This document shows positions 49,901-61,166 of a DNA stretch of 64,000 bases, one piece after another. Below the pieces are notes generated by a model. That model saw nothing but the letters and a program-made list of their open reading frames with translations. It made no database searches and was not told where the DNA came from. Source of the stretch: Mytilus trossulus (taxonomy: Eukaryota > Mollusca > Bivalvia > Mytilida > Mytilidae); assembly GCF_036588685.1 (NCBI RefSeq), contig NC_086386.1, forward strand, positions 36,181,383-36,245,382. Reading direction: 5' to 3'. The first letter of the stretch is position 1, and each line of letters begins with the position of its first letter. The translations under genes and the position numbers were made by a program.

Positions 49901-52900
49901 TTAGTTACATCTTCAAATAAATAAATTATGTTATGATTGCATAATGCAACGAGAAGTCACTTTCTACCAGAGATCAAATTAATGACATAAAAAATAACAA
50001 CTATCATGACATAGGTCAATGTATGGAAATATGAAAATTTATAGCTCATTTTAAACTAAGTGGTATACCCTCAAGTTGGGTTTAGGGAGATTCAATTTCA
50101 TCAACTAATCTAAGACTGCCAATAAAAATTGGGATGAATAAATTGAGACATAATTTGTCAAATGGCTTTCATATCGGGACCTTTTATAGCTGACTATGCT
50201 CATTGTTGAAGGCTGTACAGTGACCTATAGTTGTTAATGTATGTGTGATTTTGGTCTCTTGTGGACAGTTGTCTCATTGGAAATCATACCACATCTTCTT
50301 TTTTATATTAATTTTTTTTTATAAAATTCTTTCTTTATCTTTTCAGAGTTACCCTGAAGATGCTGGTAGCTGGTAAACATATAGAAATAGTTTTCATTGT
50401 TTTAATTCTACCTCTTGGTTATTTTGTGTTGCCTATACTTTTTCTCTCAATCAAACAATATTGCACATTATCTTTTTAAATCTGGGTGAGCTCAATAAAT
50501 GTCTAGGGAAATTAAAACACTGAAATATATTAACTCATCAATCTTTTATATGAATAATAAAAAGTGAGTACAGAAACGTCATAGGTAACATGATAATGAT
50601 TTCAAATACCAGGTCATAATTAAACTAACATAATTCTATTTGTCACTTATGTAAAATACAAAGATGTGGTATGCTTGCCAATATTAAGGCAACTCTTCAC
50701 AAGAGATCAAATGACACAGAAATAACTACTGAATATTTAACATTTGAAATGCTTCAGCATTAGACCCTACACACAAATATGTAGCTAAGTTACATATTTA
50801 TAGGCCGTACATTGACCTATAATGGTTTACTTTTATAAATTGTTATTTGGAAGGAGAGTTGTCTCATTGGCACTCACACACATCTTCCTATATCTATGTC
50901 CATATATATGTAGCTTTCAGTAATTGCAAATATTAGCCACAGCCTATAGAGAAAAAAGACCTCCATTTCACCTTTGAGAAAATTATCTTATAAACACCAT
51001 AAACTTTTTTTGGATATATTTTTGCTCATCTCATTGTCTCCAAGAATCAATAAATATTTGAAAATATCACTTATTATATTGAAAGTTTTTTGTAGTTTTT
51101 TCTGAAAATTATACAAATATACAATACATAATTTGAATTAATAATAACTATATAACAAATACATTTCTGTACGTTCCTATGTTTAATATAACGGTCTTTC
51201 AATATTTAAATGAGAGAGGGTAATACCAATTGAATACATTTCTGCACAGATGATTTTGGCAGTCAGCATATAAAGAAAATCTAAGTTTAAGTAACGCTTG
51301 ACCAATGTGACGATTGTTATGAGACAGTAAGGACAAAGTAAGTTCGGTATACTATTCCCCACCCTCCCATGCCATATAACCATCATTTATGTAACTTTCT
51401 CTTTTCATAACTACTTGTTTATGGCTTATTGTATATATTTATGTTAAAAATGTTATAATTAAAGGCGTCCTGTCATTGCCTGTAGCAAACACACAACCCT
51501 ATACTGTGTTTGTTTTTTCGACGATATTTAGTTTAAGAAAAGCTGTAGCTCTCCGATTTAATGTCTTTTGACGTTTCAACTAGCAATGACTAGTAATTGA
51601 ATGTTCGTTTCAAAAGGCCAATAAAACTTCTTTCATACCTTTTTGTCATGAGAAGTGTTGATGATACAATTCAATTAATGTACAAAGAAAAACAACTCCT
51701 GAGCTTCAAGAAAAAAAAATACAAAGAACTCAAAAAAGAGTCTATATTATTTCTTACATTGAATACATTTTTTTTAAAAAGAGAATTATAATTAGCAAAA
51801 GCAGACAAATTCATAGTTTTCATGTTAGTATTATGATTTAAATTGTTTCACATTTGTTATTTCATCCCCTTTAGAGCTGACTAGGTGTATAAATTTTGCT
51901 TATTGTTGAAGGTGGTAATGTAATATGTATACTTCAAGTAACTCCTATGCCATTTGATCTTTGGTGGATAGCCATCTCATTAACAATTATACAACATCTT
52001 TTTATACTTAAAGTTGGTCTTCAGTGACATTAAAACATATTTATATATTATAGTAAATGAACTGAAATCAATGAAAATAGTCTTCATGAAGTAAATTATA
52101 AATACTGCGAATTTATGAAAATTTGTGTCAGCATTTATCAATATAATTGTTGAACAAACAATAGAAGAATAAAACAAGTTATGTGATTTTTAAAAGTGCT
52201 TTTTACAAATAACGCTATCTATATTTTTTTTTCCAAAACTTTTTTTCTTCTTCACCATAATGAAATTACATGTACTTTGAAAATAATAGAGAATTTACAG
52301 TCAATACTCACATGAATTATCGGAGTCATCACTCCATCTACCAGGAACATTACATTTTCTTGACAACCTAGCGTCTTCATCTGAAGAGCAGTCATCGACC
52401 CTCTGTTGAGCATGAGCATCTAAATTTGTATATTTGAGTTTATCTTGTGGGAATCCTGGATGGCTTCCAAAGTTATGGTACGAATTACCCTCTTCCAATT
52501 CTAAATAATCTGTTACCCTGATAGGTTTATTTCCAAATAATGTTGGATCATATGGAAACTTATCGAATGACTCCTCGTCAACATTTGTCACGTTAGTTTT
52601 GGAAATGGAATTGTTCCTGTTACTTTCCTTGTCAAATAAACCATAGCCCTGTGACTGTGATTCGTTCACCATAGACTCTACCCCAAAATATGGATACCCG
52701 TAGTTTTTTTGTGGTCCCCTGTTAAGTTCATGACCAAAGGGTGGTCTATTGCCAGCTGGTGGTAATTGATTAATTACACTGTTGTATGATTGTGGACCAG
52801 TCAATGAAGTACTGACATTACCACTGGAATAATCAGGAATTGGATACATATTGGAAGAATATACTCGATTTGAAGATGTCAATCCTGCCGACTGGTGCAT

Positions 52901-55900
52901 ACTTCCTCCGTTGAGTGTATGTGGAAATGATAATGGCATCATTTGAGAATGAAACTGCTGCAACTGTATGTCATTTTGAAATGATCGAACACAATCATTT
53001 GTTCCTTGGAATGCTTTCGTGGCTAACATGTCCCTATGATATGGATGAAATGTATTCAAATTCGGTAAATGATTATTGCCGAATGAGTTTGTGAATGAAG
53101 TCTTTGTGTTGCAACCATTATTTTTATGAGGTGATTCGTATGATGACCTTGCTAACATTTCTGCATCCCCATTTACATGATTTAAGTGGAATTTTCTCTT
53201 CGGAATAAATTTACTGTCACAGTTTTGAAAACTATGTCCGTTAAAAGGAGGAGATTTAGACATATCCATATTGTTTAGAAACGATGTTAAATTAATGTCG
53301 GCACTTACTTCATTATTGAGTAACAATTCTTCTTTCTGGTTGGAACTCGTACCAATAGAATCAGCCCCTATCTCATGCAAGATATTACTATTTTCATTAT
53401 TGAAATCCAGGGGTAGATTTCTTTTCAATGGGTTTACTTCATCATTACTACACACATATGGCGATGGCGACACTGTATCTTCCACGGAATCAAACTTCCT
53501 GCTTAACGTCTCACATCCAAATGAATAAGAATTTTTGTTCACAATATTTTCCAATAAAATATTTAATTTGTCACTCATTCGCACCTTTGGTTTATCAGTT
53601 TCAGACGTTTTATTTTCATTAGCTCTGACATCAATGCTTAGTTGACTAACCTTTAAATCTTTACAGCTTTCATTTCCCACTTCTTTGTTTTCACCTGCTG
53701 TAATAGAATATTCTTCAAGTTCCTGCCGTTGTTTTTCCAACAGTTTGTCACCTTCTTCTTTGCTTCAAATGAAAGCATAAATGATGATTATTACTTCAAA
53801 AATGCGTTATTTTTGACAGTCAATTTACAAATTGATTACATTCTTGTAGGAGAAAATATAATTATCAGTCAGACAATCTTCTTAGCATTTTTGTTAATTA
53901 AGAAACATTATAGATCTAGCACCTAATCACATAGCAATGAAAGTCATGACAGACAGCTTGACAGAATTACACTGAAAAAAATAATATTGATCTTATATCT
54001 ATAAATAGAATGCCAGGAATCTTAAGTTCGTCATGACTTCCATATTTAAAAACGCTCTGTATTGATTTTCAAAAGACATAAACATTTTGCCTTCATTAAT
54101 TCTTTTATACATATATGAGTATTGATTTATAACTCAATAAATAAAACCAAATCTGTATTTATATGTAAATTTTACCTGGAAAACATTTCATTTTTTGCTA
54201 ACAACGCAGTTGTACACCAATAATTAACCAATATCATGAAAAGGTCAAGGTCAGAACTAATGTATATATATGCACTCCTAAAAAAGTCTGAGGATTATAA
54301 TGTAGCGTAAAGAGTTTACCTAAGTGCTAAGGCATACAAGTGCGCAATACATTTCTGTGTCAAGTCAAACATGTCAATGTAGGTTAATTATGTTTCATCT
54401 TTGACAAGTAATTTTTTTTTGCCTCAGTAGTTTTTAATAGTATGGTTTTAATGTTTTTATGATCTGTCATTCGGGAATTTTTTTTTAACACTTTTATGCC
54501 TTCAATTACATATATGACGAATGTGAGCAGCATTTATGACTGTGTGTTATTTAATTTACACCTATTTTCAATTTTGGAGGTCCAAAAAAATTTAAGATTT
54601 TATTTTTTTCTGTTGTTACGTACGTATACAAACCATAAACAAATATTTTTTTATATGTACTGTTATACTATTTCCAAAATACAGTAAATATATATGTATT
54701 GTTGGCAGCTATATATTTAGCCAGTAATACATAACTTTCCATTGGTTTTTTTTCTTCCTCAAAATTTTTAAATTTTGTTATTTTACGGAATTAACAAAAT
54801 ATTTGTAAGGGTATAACCCACAGAAATGTCTCTTGCTTTTTAACTTACCAAGATTGAGTGTTAAAGATAAAGGGTTTACAACAAGTAATAATACATTTAA
54901 TGTTGTCAAAAAATCCATGTGAAGAATAAGGTCAAGGTTAAATAAAGATAAACCCTATCAGTCTGACATGTATACACAATCATAAACATTTACCAAAGAA
55001 TTTTTTCCCCTTTATATTGCAAATAGTGTCTAACCAAAAACCAGAACCAGACCAGGAAAACTTGACATTAACCAATGAACCATGAAAATTAGGTCAAGGA
55101 CAGATGATCAAGGTCAGAGAGACATGAACAACAAACAATCAATCATTTTGTGCATCAAATATAATTTAAAGTATCTTAATTACAAACAGACTAAACCATT
55201 CAAATTTAACATGATCCAATGAACCAAGAATACAAGGTTACATTAACAGACAGATAATGTACTTTAACACCCTACAATCTTTTTATGCACCAAATATAGT
55301 TGGTTTGTTACTCATAATGTATAGAAAACAGACTAAACAAGAATAACTTAACATTAACCAATGAATGATTCATCATTGATGAAAATGGAGTAAACGTTAG
55401 ATGAACCTTGCCAGACAGATATTTTTGCATTACACTTAACAATCATTACATTTATCAAATATAATTAATCTACTGTAGATTTATTTATTTTCATGGGTAT
55501 CAATTTTCGTGAATAATCTTGTATGTTGGTGGATATTTATTTTATGGTCCTGCTGAGGTCTGCATACAAGCCTATAGAAAATTTGCCATATATAGAATAT
55601 TAAATTTCATGTATCCACGACATCCACGAAAATTATAATAATGAATCCACAGTATTTGCATTACATATCTTTGAAAAGGTCTTTACTACAGAAACTGAAT
55701 ATTGCCCAATGAGACATATGAAAGACCAACAGTTTGTATCATAAGGTAACTATATATATACATACGGTACAAAGCATATAGGTCTTCTAGTCCTATAATA
55801 TAAGACTCTTAAAGTTCATATAATTTACATTCAACGTTTTTTATCGGATATTTTTTTTTTACTATCAATGTTGAATCTGAGGTTCAACATTGATGGTTAA

Positions 55901-58900
55901 AAAAAATATCCGACAAAAAATGATGAATGTAAATTATATGAACCTTCAGAGTCTTATATTATAGGACTAATAGGTCTCCTTCCCTCTGAAATATTAAAGC
56001 CTAAATTCACCGAAAACATTTCTGGCGCCAACTAAATGCTTTCTTTGATTTTCATCGCAGGAGATACAAAAAAAAATATTCTTTCAAAATCAAAATTTTG
56101 CATAGATGACTAGATTTGATGAAGATTTTTTTTTTAAAAGTAATCCAGGTCATGCAGGTTATGTAATAGTCCTTGAAGCATAGAAAAATTTATTCAAGTT
56201 ATAAATCTTTATATATAACCACAGACTATACATGTAAATTCTAAATGCAAAAGAAAAGACTGTCTATTTATCTATAAGTCATGTAGTGTAAATATAGAAA
56301 ATGGGGGGAAAAGGTCCTGAATGAGTTTTCAAAGTTTAAAAGGATATTGATGTTTAACAAACTTAAACACTACACCGTATCTGTTTTTTTGCTCTTTGGT
56401 GGAGTTTTTGTCTCTTTGACACGTCCTGGCCTTTTCAATTCTCAAATTAACCATAGACTGAACCAAAATAGTGTAGACATAAACCAAAACAGAGTCGAGG
56501 ATAGCTAAGTTATTATATTAGTCACAATTAAGACCAAGGTAAATGTGAATTAAACCTGTTAGGCATACAACATGCTTCTTAAAAAATATCATTATAGACT
56601 GTACTCAGATGTCATTAAGAGTTAATTTAAGGGGAAAAAATATAAGCTTCATCTAAGCAATAGACTACTAGACATGAAATACAGTTAAGACATAAAAGGA
56701 AAAACTGGCCTTGAAAGTCACTGACGCTCAGAAATAAATGTCATGTATATGGAGTTATTTACATGAATTTTTGAAATAAAGTTGTCTTTTTCAGACTAAT
56801 TAATGTGCATTTCAGTACATCGTTTATATATTTTTTTTATTTTTTTGCTGGCTGAAAACAAATAACATGAACTCCTAGTCAATGTAGAACATGTTGACAT
56901 GGACTTATACACATGTTAAAGGATGTATTTAAAATTAAAAATTCAAAAACCTATTGACCTTATAACTTGAGGACTTTTACCCTTTATTTTATATAATTAA
57001 ATTCCACACTTAAGTTACATATTACATGAACATGACATATCTCTGTATGAGTGAAATTCAGTTATTTTAGATATATGAACCCAAATTCAGAAAAAAATCT
57101 TTTCCACAAATATACAAACAAAAATATTTTTTTCAACAAAAAAAACACCCCTGAGTAGAGTTACCCTCCCAACTACATGAAGTACCTCCGATGCTATAAA
57201 TTACAAAGGCATTATAAAATTCTCAAAGTTATAATTCAGAAAACAATTAGTACGTTATTGTACAAGAGAATATACTAAGTCTCATTCAAGTTATTTATAA
57301 TAATTATCTTGATAATTTTGAAACATAAATCTATTATTAAACTGTAAATTAACTTTATTCTTAGAGTATTGTACCCAAATGCACATTAAAAACAAGTTTA
57401 GAGTCTAAAGTTGTAAATTTATATTCTAACCTTACCGATAACATTGAATTATTCATAATACATGTATCAAAACCATGATGATTTATAGCAGAATAAGCAA
57501 TTTTTAAAAGGAGTGTTCCAACCATATGACCACATTCAGAAGCAATTATTATCCCCCAAAAAGGGAGTGGTTCCAACCCCCCTAAACACCAACCCTTCCC
57601 CCTAGATCCGTCCCTGTCTCTCATTATGTTGCAGAGTAGGGTTGAATTTAATGTGACCAGCTGTGTTTACAACATGTAAATTTTATTGAAATTATACCCC
57701 ACGAATCGTGAAGAATAAAGTGAAAAAAGATTGTGAACTATATAGAATCCACCATAGGTTTGAAAGTAAACCGTTGGCACAGAAATATGAACATATTGCC
57801 TGAATATTGGCAGAAAATAAATAACCAGATGCTCCACAGGGAGCAGCTTTATACGACAACAGATGTGGAACCCTGAACAGTTGATGCAAGTATGTACACA
57901 ACATTCAAGCTTGATACAGGTGGTAATAAGCATTGTATATAAAGATTGATAACATTTGATTGAGGCAAGCTTAAGTTAGAGAACAGAAACCAATTATGAG
58001 GAGATACCAGACAGACAGACAGGACAGATAGACAAAGGTAACACTTAACATGCTTAATGCCCCTTATACTTCGGCAGGGTTATACAAGGCTGACAGTAAA
58101 ACCCTTGCCCAAGTAGGGCATTGGTTTGGTTAAGTGGGTTTGCACAAGTCTGGTTAGAATGGGAATATAAAAAAGAAGATATGGTATGATTGCCAATGAG
58201 ACAACTATCCACAAAAGACAAAAATGACACAGACATTAACAACTATAGGTCACTGTATGGCCTTCAACAATAAGCAAAGCTTATACCACATAGTCAGCTA
58301 TAAAAGGCCCCTATAAGACAACGAGAAACAATTCAAACGAGAAAACTAACGGCCTTATTTGTGTAAAAAATCTAGAATGTCGGTATGTGGCCTAGTTTAA
58401 CCCTTTATTTTTTTTAGAAAACCCCAATATATGCATAGTAAAGAATATGACAATTGTTTTCACTTGTTCAGTTGATTGATCGAGCTTGATTTGGTCAGTT
58501 TTTTTTGGACTTCCACATTTTTTTGTTCTGTATTTTTGTTATAATTCTTATGAAACTCGATCATTATTTTAATATAATTCAGAGATTAAGTTTAATTAGA
58601 AAAAGCTTTATACGTATAATCAAATATTTTAAAGGACTTGACATTTTTTTCAAAAACTTTAGAACAATAATTAGACAAATTCCAATGAAGTGGTCGTGCA
58701 GCAAATGTTAACACTCATACAATTCTAAAATCATAACTGACTTTGTGGTGAGTCAACACTGCATATTGGGTTTACTTTCATAAGGATCTCCTGCAGTGGT
58801 TGTCAGTGTTTGTTGCTTGTTGCAGTTGTTGGTGTGGTTTATAAGTGCTTCTTTACTTGTTTTTTTTATATAGATTTGACCCTTGGTTTTCCTCTTTGAA

Positions 58901-61134
58901 TTGTTTTACACTAGTCATTTATGGGAGATTTATACCTTGCTGTTAGATGTGAGCAAAGGCTTCTTGTTAGAGGCCATAATTTGACCCATAATTTTCAAAT
59001 TTTTCATAAAAATGTGACTTGGATGGAGAGTTGTCTCATTGATACTCATACCACAACTTTTTATTTATATTGTTATGTTGGGTTGCCAACTACTGCTATC
59101 TATTGCAAAACTTAAAATATCTATTCCACAACAACACTTCACTGAGTCTGCAGTTTTATTAAATATGGCCGACATGTCTCGCCTGCCAGGCGTCATCAGG
59201 ATAAATCAAAATTCAATGATCAATTAAAAATGTGGAATATAAATTATTTTCAAAGCATTATACTTGACTTTTATGTTTGCAATGTGTATGTTAGAATTTT
59301 TGTTTTTCAACAATTTTTTATTTTCTATGACAAGGGGCTCAGAAAAGATTAGTTAATTGAGTAACTGTATATTTACCCTCACATAATATAATATTTCATC
59401 TAGATGAAAAAACTTATGTTTGTTACAGATGAAACCAGATGCTCCGCAGGGCGTAGCTTTATACGACCGCAGAAGTTGAACCCTGAACGGTTGGGGCAAG
59501 TATGGACACAACATTCAAGCTGGATTCCGCTCTAAATTTGGATTGTGATTAAATAGTTGACACAGCATAGGTTTCTGACACAGAATGAATGTATTCAAAT
59601 GAACTTAAAATTTTGTTTTCTCTTAGAGCAATTCACTATGCTGTTGAATATTAATCCTCTCAAAAAAATGTTTGAAGAAATTTTCTTTTTATTTATGAAA
59701 TTTCAAATGAGAAAAATTTAACCCAATTTTTTATTCACATCCCCCTTTCCCTTATTCCAAAACTAATTTCAATTAAAATATTCTAATGGAGTTTGCAACA
59801 ATTACTACTCATTTAAATACATGATGTAAAAAAAACTGCTTGTTATCACTGAATGGTAAAGATTATTTAAATTTATCAGTTGGTAGTAAAAAGTGAATAT
59901 ACATTGTATATTGTTTATAACAAAGATTTAAGTTGATTCTGGACAAAGAAAGATAACTCCAATTAAAAAAAATTCTTGCAGATATTTCTTGCTTACTATA
60001 CTGGACAAAGAAAGATAACTCTTAATTAAAAAAAAATTTGCTATTTCACAATATTGTGAAATTAGATATTTCTTGCCATTGCACAATACTGTGCAATTGA
60101 AAAGACTTGCTATTGCACAATACTTAATATAATAATTTTAGATCCTGATTTGGACCAACTTGAAAACTGGGCCCATAATCAAAAATCTAAGTACATGTTT
60201 AGATTCAGCATATCAAAGAGGCCCAAGAATTTAATTTTTGTTAAAATCAAACTTAGTTTAATTTTGGACCCTTTGCACTTTAATTTAGACCAATTTTAAA
60301 ACTGGACCAAAAATTCAGAATCTACATACACAGTTAGATTTGGCATATCAAAGAACCCCAATTATTCAATTTTTGATGAAATCAAACAATGTTTAATTTT
60401 GGACCCCAATTTGGGCCAACTTGAAAACTGGGCCAATAATCAAAAATCTAAGTACATTTTTAGATTCAGCATATCAAAGAACCCCAAGGTTTCAATTTTT
60501 GTTAAAATCAAACTAAGTTTAATTTTGGACCCTTTGGACCTTAATGTAGACCAATTTGAAAACGGGACCAAAAATTCAGAATCTACATACACAGTTAGAT
60601 TCGGCATATTAAAGAACCCCAATTATTCAATTTTGATGAAATCAAACAAAGTTTAATTTTGGACCCTTTGGGGCCCCTTTTTCCTTAACTGTTGGGACCA
60701 AAACTTCCAAAATCAATACCAACCTTCCTTTTATTGTCATAAACCTTGTGTTTAAATTTCATAGATTTCTATTTACTTTTACTAATGTTATGGTGCGAAA
60801 ACCAAGAAAAATGCTTATTTGGGTCCCTTTTTGGCCCCTAATTCCTAAACTGTTGGGACAGAAACTCCCAAAATCAATCCCAACCTTTATTTTGTGGTTA
60901 TAAACCTTGTGTCAAATTTTCATAGATTTCTATTAACTTAAACTAAAGTTATAGTGCGAAAACCAAGAAAATGCTTATTTGGGCCCTTTTTGGCCCCTAA
61001 TTCCTAAAATGTTGGGACCAAAACTCCCAAAATCAATACCAGCCTTCCATTTATGGTCATAAACCTTGTGTTAAAATTTCATAGATTTCTATTCACTTTT
61101 ACTAAAGTTAGAGTGCGAAAACTAAAAGTATTCG

Positions 61135-61166
<32 letters not shown>

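Larger units (their letters stand above)
48700..52300. other. Intron of the minus-strand gene
   Basis: AT-rich intron without a supported exon. It carries several Repeat A copies (listed) and a decayed one at 51862-52000. Confidence 0.5.

Noticed and set aside
52301..52311. TGA at the end of the 484-codon frame taken as the real stop
   Set aside because: A strong donor (CAT|gtgagt) comes just before it, and the next exon at 48696 fits in phase and leads to a coiled coil.
53271..53622. Plus-strand open frames of 85 and 64 codons
   Set aside because: They are antisense shadows of the large minus-strand exon.
60399..60656. 85-codon open frame
   Set aside because: Lies in the tandem core of the Repeat D element; the open frame comes from the repeat, and other units are broken.
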